From Bacteroidales bacterium UBA5342 (GTDB lineage Bacteria; Bacteroidota; Bacteroidia; Bacteroidales; UBA5342), in assembly GCA_002408065.1 (NCBI GenBank), contig DHQI01000129.1, positions 8,756 to 33,336 of the forward strand: 24,581 bases of DNA, written 5' to 3'. Of this stretch, positions 8,067-14,650 are shown in pieces. The translations under genes were made by a program, and so were the position numbers. The notes beneath the pieces were generated by a model. The model was given only the letters and a program-made list of their open reading frames with translations, was not told where the DNA came from and ran no database searches. Numbering within the stretch: position 1 is the stretch's first letter; each line of letters begins with the position of its first letter.

Positions 8067-8891
8067 ATGAGAAAGATTGCAATTTATGGTAAAGGTGGTA
8101 TCGGTAAATCTACCACAACACAGAACACAGTAGCCGGTTTGGCTGAAATGGGTAAAAACATTATGGTCGTTGGATGTGATCCTAAAGCGGATTCAACACG
8201 TCTTCTACTAGGCGGTTTGGCTCAAAAAACGGTATTGGATACGCTTCGTGAAGAAGGTGAAGATATCGAATTGGATGACATCATCAAAGAAGGATACAGC
8301 GGTGTACGTTGTGTGGAGTCTGGTGGTCCTGAACCAGGTGTTGGATGTGCCGGTCGTGGTATCATTACTTCTATCAACTTGCTTGAGCAATTAGGTGCTT
8401 GGGATCCTTCATACGAAATCGACTACACGTTCTATGATGTACTTGGTGACGTAGTATGTGGTGGATTCGCAATGCCTATCCGCGATGGTAAAGCTGAAGA
8501 GATTTACATTGTAGTATCGGGTGAGATGATGGCGATGTACGCTGCTAACAACATCTGTAAAGGTATTCAGAAATACGCTCAAAGTGGTACTGTACGTTTA
8601 GGTGGTTTGATTTGTAACTCACGTAAAGTAGACAACGAGGCCGAAATGATTCAAGAGCTGGCTAGGCAGCTAGGTACTCAAATGATCCACTTTGTTCCTC
8701 GTGACAACATGGTTCAGCACGCTGAGATTAACCGCAAAACAGTGATTGATCACGCACCTGAGCATACGCAAGCTGATGAGTATCGTGCCTTGGCAAAAGC
8801 CATCGATGCTAATGAGATGTTCGTAATTCCTACTCCTCTTGAAATGGAGGCTTTAGAGAAACTTCTTATCGACTTTGGTATTACTAACTAA
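8067..8891 (+). CDS. nifH: Nitrogenase iron protein NifH (dinitrogenase reductase)
   Basis: This 274-residue homodimeric ATPase passes electrons one at a time to the MoFe protein and also takes part in P-cluster and FeMo-cofactor maturation. Visible features are the P-loop GKGGIGKST (9-17), switch I VGCDPKADST (35-44), and the cluster-ligand cysteines in GVGCAGRG (Cys94) and DVVCGGFAMP (Cys131), which bridge the [4Fe-4S] cluster between subunits. Arg97 occupies the ADP-ribosylation position of other NifH proteins. The loop between the two cysteines is two residues longer than in Azotobacter NifH. Together with the downstream nifI genes this points to an anaerobe-type (cluster II/III) enzyme. 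It is the first gene of the nif operon, behind the long control region. Which cluster it belongs to would need a tree. Confidence 0.98.
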   Translation: MRKIAIYGKGGIGKSTTTQNTVAGLAEMGKNIMVVGCDPKADSTRLLLGGLAQKTVLDTLREEGEDIELDDIIKEGYSGVRCVESGGPEPGVGCAGRGIITSINLLEQLGAWDPSYEIDYTFYDVLGDVVCGGFAMPIRDGKAEEIYIVVSGEMMAMYAANNICKGIQKYAQSGTVRLGGLICNSRKVDNEAEMIQELARQLGTQMIHFVPRDNMVQHAEINRKTVIDHAPEHTQADEYRALAKAIDANEMFVIPTPLEMEALEKLLIDFGITN

Positions 8892-8901
8892 AAAATAGAT
8901 A

Positions 8902-8983
8902 CAAGACTGATAGACAAAAGACATCAGTAGTATTAAATGGTAAACGTCTGACGTCTTTTTGTCTGAGGTCTCTTAGTCTCTTG
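8902..8983 (+). repeat. Long imperfect hairpin in the nifH-nifI1 spacer
   Basis: GACAAAAGACATCAG (8913-8927) pairs with CTGACGTCTTTTTGTC (8948-8963), with one mismatch and one bulged base. The outer parts CAAGACT (8902-8908) and AGTCTCTTG (8975-8983) can extend the stem. Almost the whole 129-bp spacer is thus one folded element made of a GTCT-rich repeat. A related GTCTGTCTGATCTCT-like stretch occurs near 19370. It may protect the 3' end of nifH mRNA. Confidence 0.65.
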
Positions 8984-9020
8984 AAACAATAATAATTAAC
9001 CTAAACAAAACAACTAAACT

Positions 9021-9347
9021 ATGTTATTAGTAAAAGCAATAGTAAGACCAGAGAAAAGTTCTAAAGTTCTAAAAGCTTTATTCGAAGCAGGATATGTAGC
9101 TGTAACCAAATTGCCCGTTGTAGGACGCGGTAAGCAGCGTGGTATCAAAATCGGTGATATCACTTATGATGAGTTACCCAAAGAGATGTTGATGATGGTC
9201 ATCAAAGATGAAGATAAAGATTTTGCCATAACTACCATTATGGAAGCAGCTCGTACTGAAGGCGCTGGTGCTTATGGTGATGGTAAAATCTTTGTTTCTC
9301 CGGTAGAGGAAGCTTATACGATAAGTAGCGGTAAAGCTGTACTGTAA
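9021..9347 (+). CDS. nifI1: PII-like nitrogenase regulator NifI1
   Basis: This 108-residue protein is of the GlnB/PII family. It has the usual N-terminal strand and helix (LLVKAIVRPEKSSKVLKALFEAGY), a T-loop (VVGRGKQRGIKIGDITYDELPKE, about 36-58) and the C-terminal YGDGKIFVSPVEEAYTI signature near 86-102. Its place between nifH and nifD, paired with a second divergent PII gene, is the hallmark of NifI1. In methanogens NifI1 and NifI2 form a complex that binds the MoFe protein and switches nitrogenase off after ammonium addition; 2-oxoglutarate reverses this. The T-loop lacks the uridylylated Tyr context of enteric GlnB, as usual for NifI. It is separated from nifI2 by a terminator-like hairpin. 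Confidence 0.95.
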   Translation: MLLVKAIVRPEKSSKVLKALFEAGYVAVTKLPVVGRGKQRGIKIGDITYDELPKEMLMMVIKDEDKDFAITTIMEAARTEGAGAYGDGKIFVSPVEEAYTISSGKAVL

Positions 9348-9362
9348 ACTGTGTGATTAAAA

Positions 9363-9396
9363 GGTAGAATAGCTCTATGGTTGTTCTGCCATTTTT
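9363..9396 (+). terminator. Terminator-like hairpin between nifI1 and nifI2 (possible attenuator)
   Basis: GGTAGAATAGC (9363-9373) can pair with GTTGTTCTGCC (9380-9390), giving 11 base pairs including three or so G-U wobbles and a 6-nt loop. The stem is followed by A and then TTTTT (9392-9396). Because downstream nif genes show no obvious new promoter, it would act as a partial terminator or processing site rather than an operon end. Confidence 0.6.
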
Positions 9397-9420
9397 CTAA
9401 ACTTAAAAAATGAAAACAAG

Positions 9421-9798
9421 ATGAAGACAGTAATGGCAATGATACGCATCGATAAGATGAACGATACCAAACGTGCCCTTTCTGAAGCCGGCATCACGTC
9501 TATGACAGCGGTGGGTAATGTTTATGGTCGCGGAAAAGGTCTTTGGGAGAAGAAAGTCATGGAGGCGGCCACTAAAGATATTCCGGAAGCCATTGAGCAC
9601 CTGGGCAAAGAACCTCGATTACGCCCGCAACGCATGCTTTATGTGACTGTGCCGGATGACAAAAAAGATGTCGTGGTAGAAACCATCATTAAGTCGAACC
9701 AATGTGGCCAGTCCGGTGATGGAAAAATCTTCGTATTACCTTATGCTGATGCCATTCGCGTACGTACAGGCGAAAGCGGAGACGAAGTATTAGATTAA
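9421..9798 (+). CDS. nifI2: PII-like nitrogenase regulator NifI2
   Basis: This 125-residue GlnB-family protein has a longer and different T-loop from NifI1 (YGRGKGLWEKKVMEAATKDIPEAIEHLGKEPRL, about 35-67). The C-terminal signature SGDGKIFVLPYADAIRVRTGE is present at about 98-118. The longer T-loop is the characteristic difference of NifI2, which in methanogens works as a hetero-oligomer with NifI1 to inhibit dinitrogenase in response to 2-oxoglutarate and ATP. It lies between nifI1 and nifD, transcribed with them. The start ATG at 9421 gives the normal PII N-terminus MKTVMAMIRIDK. Confidence 0.95.
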   Translation: MKTVMAMIRIDKMNDTKRALSEAGITSMTAVGNVYGRGKGLWEKKVMEAATKDIPEAIEHLGKEPRLRPQRMLYVTVPDDKKDVVVETIIKSNQCGQSGDGKIFVLPYADAIRVRTGESGDEVLD

Positions 9799-9804
9799 AA
9801 AAAC

Positions 9805-9875
9805 GAAATTAGAAATTGGAAAATAGAAATTGGAAAACGGACATTTCAAATTTCAAGTTTCAAGTTTCAAATTTC
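9805..9875 (+). repeat. Long AT-rich hairpin in the nifI2-nifD spacer
   Basis: A GAAATT-rich left arm (9805-9835) and an AATTTC-rich right arm (9845-9875) are complementary at 25 of 31 positions, plus one G-U pair, around a 9-nt loop (9836-9844). The element starts 7 bases after the nifI2 stop and ends 18 bases before the real nifD ATG (9894). It is built from short repeats of the same family as the nifD-nifK and nifK-nifE spacers. Confidence 0.7.
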
Positions 9876-9893
9876 CACAAAAAACTTACAATT

Positions 9894-11534
9894 ATGTCAG
9901 ACAAAGAAAAATTATCAACCATTATAGATCCTGATGAACTGAAGAAGGAAATAATGGCGAAATATCCTGGTAAGGTACAGAAGAAGCGTTCCAAAGGTTT
10001 TGTAGTAAACGATCCTAAGGATGAGTCGCTTGAGATACAAGCTAACGTACGTACTATTCCCGGTATTATTACCCAACGCGGTTGTACATACGCCGGTTGT
10101 AAAGGGGTGATTTTAGGACCTACACGCGATGTGGTTAATATCGTCCATGGCCCTATCGGATGTAGCTTTTATGCTTGGCTCACACGTCGTAACCAAACCC
10201 GTCCTCTTACCGAAGAAGATGAGAACTTTATGACTTATGCTTTCTCTACCGATATGCAGGATTCTAACATCGTATTTGGTGGTGAAGCAAAACTAAAAAA
10301 AGCAATCAAAGAGGCTTATGAAATGTTTAAGCCACACTCTATTGCTATCTTTTCTACCTGTCCGGTAGGTTTGATTGGTGATGATGTACACGCCGTTGCA
10401 CGTGAGATGAAAGCCGAACTGGGTATTAACATCTTTGGTTTCTCTTGTGAGGGGTATCGTGGTGTTAGTCAGAGTGCTGGTCACCATATTGCCAACAACA
10501 AGATCTTCTCAAACGTCGTTGGTATCAATGATGAAAAAGTCGTTGATAGTAAATTCCGTATGAATATGATGGGTGAGTACAACATTGGTGGTGATGCTTT
10601 CTTACTTGAAGATTATTTCAAAGAAATGGGGATTGAACTTGTAGCTTCTTTCTCTGGTAACTCAACAATAGAGTCTTATGAATATGCTCATAAGGTAGAC
10701 CTTAACGTGGTGATGTGTCACCGTTCTATCAACTACATTGCCGAGATGATGGAGAAAAAATATGGTATTCCTTGGTTTAAAGTCAACTTTATTGGTGCTC
10801 ATGCTTCTGCCAAGTCATTAATTAAGATTGCTGAATACTATGGTGACGACGAAATGATCAAAAAGACTAAAGAATTAGTGGATCGTGAAATGAAACGCGT
10901 AGAGGAGGTTATCGCAGAGGTGCGTCCTAAGCTCGAAGGTAAAACGGCTATGATGTTTGTGGGGGGATCACGTGCTCACCATTATCAAGAACTTTTTGCT
11001 GAGGTAGGAATGGAGACAGTAGCTGCAGGTTACGAGTTTGCTCACCGTGATGACTATGAAGGACGACGGGTGATTCCAAATATTAAAATTGATGCCGATA
11101 CCCGTAACATTGAGGATCTGACGGTAGAAAAGCTTGATGAACAGTTTCGCCCTGATTTACAAGAGCGTAAAGCTAAATTGGAAAAATCAGAATTTGCTTT
11201 TGAAAACTACGATGGTATGATGCCTGAGATGCGCAAAGGCGCTTTGGTTATCGATGATATCTCTCATCACGAATCAGAAGAATTAATAGCTAAAGTAAAG
11301 CCGGACATCTTCTGTGCTGGTATCAAAGAGAAATATGTGATTCAAAAACATGGTATTCCATTAAAACAGTTGCATAGCTACGATTATGGTGGTCCTTATG
11401 CAGGATTTCAGGGGGCTATTAACTTCTACCGTGAAATAGAGCGAATGCTAACAACTAACGTATGGAAAATGGTGGATGCTCCTTGGAAAGAAGAGCCGGA
11501 AATCGTTGGTAGCGTTGTAACCGAATACTGTTAA
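9894..11534 (+). CDS. nifD: Nitrogenase molybdenum-iron protein alpha chain NifD
   Basis: This is the 546-residue catalytic subunit that holds the FeMo-cofactor and half of each P-cluster. The ATG at 9894 (MSDKEKL) was chosen. An in-frame ATG at 9816 would add 26 residues translated from the spacer hairpin (MENRNWKTDISNFKFQ...) with no family support. P-cluster cysteines are Cys64 (QRGCTYAGC), Cys90 (HGPIGC) and Cys156 (FSTCPVG). FeMo-cofactor ligands are Cys275 (VVMCHRSINY) and His494 (LHSYDYGGPYAGFQG). His197 in VSQSAGHH matches the substrate-pocket histidine. Residues about 391-448 form an insertion relative to Azotobacter NifD, after GYEFAHRDDYEG, similar in place to the roughly 50-residue insertion of clostridial NifD. 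All ligands argue for a functional Mo enzyme rather than the V or Fe-only type; no anfG/vnfG follows. Confidence 0.97.
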   Translation: MSDKEKLSTIIDPDELKKEIMAKYPGKVQKKRSKGFVVNDPKDESLEIQANVRTIPGIITQRGCTYAGCKGVILGPTRDVVNIVHGPIGCSFYAWLTRRNQTRPLTEEDENFMTYAFSTDMQDSNIVFGGEAKLKKAIKEAYEMFKPHSIAIFSTCPVGLIGDDVHAVAREMKAELGINIFGFSCEGYRGVSQSAGHHIANNKIFSNVVGINDEKVVDSKFRMNMMGEYNIGGDAFLLEDYFKEMGIELVASFSGNSTIESYEYAHKVDLNVVMCHRSINYIAEMMEKKYGIPWFKVNFIGAHASAKSLIKIAEYYGDDEMIKKTKELVDREMKRVEEVIAEVRPKLEGKTAMMFVGGSRAHHYQELFAEVGMETVAAGYEFAHRDDYEGRRVIPNIKIDADTRNIEDLTVEKLDEQFRPDLQERKAKLEKSEFAFENYDGMMPEMRKGALVIDDISHHESEELIAKVKPDIFCAGIKEKYVIQKHGIPLKQLHSYDYGGPYAGFQGAINFYREIERMLTTNVWKMVDAPWKEEPEIVGSVVTEYC

Positions 11535-11563
11535 AAGTAAAAAGTTCGGAGTTCGAAGTGGAG

Positions 11564-11594
11564 ATCAAATTTCCAATTTCTAATTCCCAATTTC
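11564..11594 (+). repeat. 31-bp AATTTC-type repeat, copy A (nifD-nifK spacer)
   Basis: This 31-bp stretch beginning ATCAAATTTCCAATTTC matches 13087-13117 at 29 of 31 positions; the two copies lie on either side of nifK. It sits 30 bases after the nifD stop and 21 bases before the nifK ATG. It lacks a matching left arm, so no strong hairpin forms here, unlike the nifI2-nifD and nifK-nifE copies. Confidence 0.75.
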
Positions 11595-11614
11595 TAATTT
11601 CAAAAATTAAAATT

Positions 11615-13000
11615 ATGTTATTAAGACACACGCAAAAAGCGTCAGAAACAATAGAAAGAAAGGCTTTGACGGTCAACCCCGCCAAAACCTGTCAGCCCGT
11701 AGGTGCCATGTATGCTGCGTTAGGTGTGCACGGTTGTTTGCCACACTCACACGGTTCACAAGGATGCTGTTCGTATCACCGTTCAGCGCTGACACGTCAC
11801 TATAAAGAGCCCGTTATGGCTTCTACCTCTTCTTTTACTGAGGGATCTTCAGTATTTGGTGGTCAAGCTAACTTGTTACAGGCTTTAACGAATATTTATG
11901 CCATCTATGAACCAGAGATTGTAGCGGTTCATTCCACCTGTTTGTCCGAAACCATCGGTGATGACTTAGGACAGATTTGCTCTAAAGCAGTTGCTGATGG
12001 TAAAGTGCCTGAAGGAAAGCATATCGTATATGCACCAACGCCTTCGTATGTGGGATCACATGTGACCGGATATGCTAATATGCTTAAGGCTTTTGTGGAA
12101 AAGTTCCCCATTAAAACTGATGAGAAAAAACGTCAGATCAACCTGCTTTCTGGTTGGGTAGAGCCATCTGATATGCGCGAATTGAAGCGTATCATGGCTA
12201 TGATGGACGTGAAATCCGTTTTGTTGCCTGACACTTCTGATGTGTTAGATGCCCCTATGACCGGAGAATTTCAAATGTACCCTAATGGTGGTACTACTAT
12301 TCCTGAGATGGTCTCGATGGGTGATAGCATGGCTACTGTAGCAGCTGGTTGGTTTGCCACACGTGATGCTGCTATTGCTTTAGAAAACCAATGTAAGGTA
12401 AAATTTACACAAACAGATATTCCTGTAGGTTTAAAAGCGACCGACCGATTTATTCAAGCCGTAGCTAAAGAAGCTCGTGTTTCTGTTCCGGAATCGATAA
12501 ATGTAGAACGGGGCCGTTTAGTAGATGCTTTAACAGATATGCAGCAGTATTTCTATGGTAAGAAAGTAGCTATTTATGGTGACCCTGACAATATCATTCC
12601 TCTGACAGAGTTCTTAATTGACCTGGGTATGATACCTACAGCTGTTGTGTCTGGTACTCCAGGTAAGGAGTTTATGAAACGTATGGATGCTCTACTAGGA
12701 GATATTCCTGAGGCACGATACCTTAATGGTGCTCAGGCTGATATGTTTTTGATGCACGGATGGATTAAAGAAAATCCTGTGGATCTTATTATTGGTAATA
12801 CCTATGGTAAATACATTGCTCGCGATGAGAATATTCCATTCTTGCGTTACGGATTTCCTATCTTGGACCGCATCGGTCATAGCTATTTCCCAACCGTAGG
12901 ATATATGGGAACATTGAATTTAGTGACGAAAATTTTGGACAAATTAATGGACAAAATTGACGAAACAGCATTAGAAGAAAAATTCGAATTGGTGATGTAA
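11615..13000 (+). CDS. nifK: Nitrogenase molybdenum-iron protein beta chain NifK
   Basis: This 461-residue protein is the partner of NifD in the alpha2-beta2 dinitrogenase and shares the P-clusters. The start at 11615 (MLLRHTQKAS) was chosen because the in-frame ATG at 11558 only adds 19 residues translated from the AATTTC repeat. P-cluster cysteines are Cys26 (NPAKTCQPVGAMYAALG), Cys51 (HGSQGC) and Cys109 (HSTCLSETIGDD). The protein begins directly before the first cysteine, lacking the roughly 50-residue N-terminal extension of proteobacterial NifK, as in Clostridium and other anaerobe-type enzymes. The C-terminal core motif YGKYIARDENIPFLRYGFPILDRIGH is present. Spacers on both sides carry related repeats. 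Confidence 0.97.
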   Translation: MLLRHTQKASETIERKALTVNPAKTCQPVGAMYAALGVHGCLPHSHGSQGCCSYHRSALTRHYKEPVMASTSSFTEGSSVFGGQANLLQALTNIYAIYEPEIVAVHSTCLSETIGDDLGQICSKAVADGKVPEGKHIVYAPTPSYVGSHVTGYANMLKAFVEKFPIKTDEKKRQINLLSGWVEPSDMRELKRIMAMMDVKSVLLPDTSDVLDAPMTGEFQMYPNGGTTIPEMVSMGDSMATVAAGWFATRDAAIALENQCKVKFTQTDIPVGLKATDRFIQAVAKEARVSVPESINVERGRLVDALTDMQQYFYGKKVAIYGDPDNIIPLTEFLIDLGMIPTAVVSGTPGKEFMKRMDALLGDIPEARYLNGAQADMFLMHGWIKENPVDLIIGNTYGKYIARDENIPFLRYGFPILDRIGHSYFPTVGYMGTLNLVTKILDKLMDKIDETALEEKFELVM

Positions 13001-13016
13001 TAAGGCATTACCAGGA

Positions 13017-13065
13017 TTTGGTTGCGAGGCGGCGCCTTTGTGGTGAGGGGGCCGCCCTAACCAAA
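13017..13065 (+). repeat. GC-rich hairpin after nifK
   Basis: TTTGGTT (13017-13023) pairs with AACCAAA (13059-13065), and GGCGGC (13028-13033) pairs with GCCGCC (13051-13056). An internal loop (GCGA/CT) and a 17-nt apical loop complete it. It starts 17 bases after the nifK stop and is markedly richer in G+C than its surroundings. There is no T-run, so it looks like an RNA-stabilising or processing hairpin rather than an intrinsic terminator. Confidence 0.65.
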
Positions 13066-13071
13066 ATCTTG

Positions 13072-13117
13072 AATTCGAAATTCGAAATCAAATTTCCAAT
13101 TTCGAATTTCCAATTTC
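13072..13117 (+). repeat. AT-rich hairpin and 31-bp repeat copy B (nifK-nifE spacer)
   Basis: AATTCGAAATTCGAAAT (13072-13088) and ATTTCCAATTTCGAATT (13092-13108) are complementary at 16 of 17 positions around a CAA loop. The right arm is part of the 31-bp repeat (13087-13117) that also occurs before nifK (11564-11594). Together with the GC-rich hairpin just upstream, it gives two stacked stem-loops in the 210-bp nifK-nifE gap. The rest of the gap (13118-13210) shows nothing recognisable. Confidence 0.7.
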
Positions 13118-13210
13118 GTATTACCATCACCACATTGGATTATTCTTGCATTAATGCATTGAATTATTCATGCGCAACCATTTACTTGTTATATTATTAA
13201 TTCGTTGATA

Positions 13211-14608
13211 ATGGATATTCTAAAAGAAAGAAAAAATCAAGTTGCCACTGCAGCATCCGGATCACCACTTAACCTGGATTGTGGCAAAAAAAGTACGGCC
13301 GGAGCGGTTAGTCAGAGAGCATGTGTTTTCTGTGGCTCACGTGTAGTACTTTACCCCATAACAGATGCCTTGCATCTTATTCATGGTCCTGTAGGATGTG
13401 CTGCATACACCTGGGATATTCGCGGATCTCTATCTTCTGGTAGTGAAATGTACCGCCTTAGCTTTACGACCGATTTAAGTGAAAATGAAGTGGTTTTTGG
13501 CGGAGAAAAGAAACTCTACAAATCGCTTATTGAGCTTATCGACAAGCATCAGCCTAAAGCTGCCTTTGTTTACTCAACCTGTATTGTGGGGGTGATTGGT
13601 GATGATGTAGAGGCCGTTTGCCGCCGCGTTTCAAAAGAAAAAGGTATCGATGTACTACCAGTACAAAGTGAAGGCTTTAATGGGACCAAAAAAGACGGCT
13701 ACAAAGTCGCTTGTGAAGCTTTAGACAAGCTGGTTGGTACTGACAATGAGGCCCAGTTACCCGACTACAGCATCAATATTCTTGGTGATTTTAATCTGGC
13801 CGGAGAGCTGTGGATGCTTACCGAGTATTACAAAAAAATGGGCGTTAATATTAATGCTACTATCACAGGCGATGGTCGTGTAGATGATATACGAAAAGCC
13901 CATAAAGCTTCGCTTAATGTGGTACAATGTTCGGGAGCTATGATGCACCTGGCCAAACTAATGAAAGATAAATATGATGTGCCTTTTATGAAGGTCTCGT
14001 ATTTTGGCATAGAAGATATGAGTGATGCTCTCTACGATGTAGCTCATTTTTTCAAAAGTGAAGAGTTGTTTAAAAAGGCTCAATTACTGGTCAAAGAAGA
14101 ATTGGGTACTTTGATTCCGGCCTTAGCAAAATACCGTGAAGCCTTACAGGGAAAGAAAGCTGCCATTTATGTGGGCGGTGCTTTTAAAGCTATTTCTTTG
14201 GTCAAAGCCTTACGCCTTATAGGTGTACAAACGGCGGTAGTTGGCTCTCAAACAGGCAATAAGGAAGATTATGAAGTGCTTAAAGAGCTTTGTGACGAAG
14301 GAACTATTATTGTAGATGATTCTAACCCTAATGAGTTGTCTCAGTTTGTGATACAGACAAACTCAGACATCTTTATAGGAGGGGTTAAGGAGCGCCCTAT
14401 TGCTTACAAATTAGGCTTGGGATTTTGTGACCACAACCACGAACGGAAAGAAGCACTGGCGGGTTACGAGGGAATGCTCAACTTTGCTAAGGAGATTTAT
14501 GCTACGGCTATGAGTCCTGTATGGCAGTTTACCCGTCATCACAAGATGAGGTCGTCAGTTGCTCTCGATCAGACGCCTGTTGATAGTTTGCCTAACTCTA
14601 AAGAGTAA
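13211..14608 (+). CDS. nifE: FeMo-cofactor scaffold protein NifE
   Basis: The 465-residue NifD paralog forms the NifE2N2 scaffold on which the NifB core cluster is matured with Mo and homocitrate before transfer to NifDK. The ATG at 13211 (MDILKERKNQ) was preferred to a TTG six bases upstream. Cluster ligands equivalent to NifE cysteines are Cys38 (SQRACVFCGSR), Cys63 (HGPVGCAAYTW) and Cys124 (VYSTCIVGVIGDD). Cys240 (NVVQCSGAMMHL) aligns with the cofactor-site cysteine of the NifD family. The sequence FCDHNHERKEALAGYEGM replaces the NifD SYDYGGPYAG region, as in other NifE proteins, which separates it from NifD. It is followed after 42 bases by nifN. Confidence 0.96.
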   Translation: MDILKERKNQVATAASGSPLNLDCGKKSTAGAVSQRACVFCGSRVVLYPITDALHLIHGPVGCAAYTWDIRGSLSSGSEMYRLSFTTDLSENEVVFGGEKKLYKSLIELIDKHQPKAAFVYSTCIVGVIGDDVEAVCRRVSKEKGIDVLPVQSEGFNGTKKDGYKVACEALDKLVGTDNEAQLPDYSINILGDFNLAGELWMLTEYYKKMGVNINATITGDGRVDDIRKAHKASLNVVQCSGAMMHLAKLMKDKYDVPFMKVSYFGIEDMSDALYDVAHFFKSEELFKKAQLLVKEELGTLIPALAKYREALQGKKAAIYVGGAFKAISLVKALRLIGVQTAVVGSQTGNKEDYEVLKELCDEGTIIVDDSNPNELSQFVIQTNSDIFIGGVKERPIAYKLGLGFCDHNHERKEALAGYEGMLNFAKEIYATAMSPVWQFTRHHKMRSSVALDQTPVDSLPNSKE

Positions 14609-14650
14609 GCTTTGTTAACTCATTATTAACTTTTCATTTTTAATTAAATT

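Noticed and set aside
9894..11534. Vanadium or iron-only nitrogenase
   Set aside because: No delta-subunit gene (vnfG/anfG) between the alpha and beta genes, and the NifEN, NifV and ModABC genes indicate the molybdenum type.
13020..13033. GG-N10-GC spacing between nifK and nifE, a possible sigma-54 promoter for nifE
   Set aside because: It is formed by the left arm of the GC-rich hairpin and has a poor -24 and -12 match (TTGGTTG, CGGC).
13018..13200. 60-residue open frame in the nifK-nifE spacer
   Set aside because: It is the translation of the two hairpins and the AATTTC repeat; composition is repetitive and there is no recognisable domain.
13205..13210. TTG start adding two residues to NifE
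   Set aside because: The ATG at 13211 gives a normal NifE N-terminus and ATG is the more common start.
14615..14640. Terminator between nifE and nifN (GTTAA with TTAAC followed by T-rich sequence)
   Set aside because: A five-pair stem of mostly A-T is too weak, and nifE and nifN are expected to be translated from one transcript.
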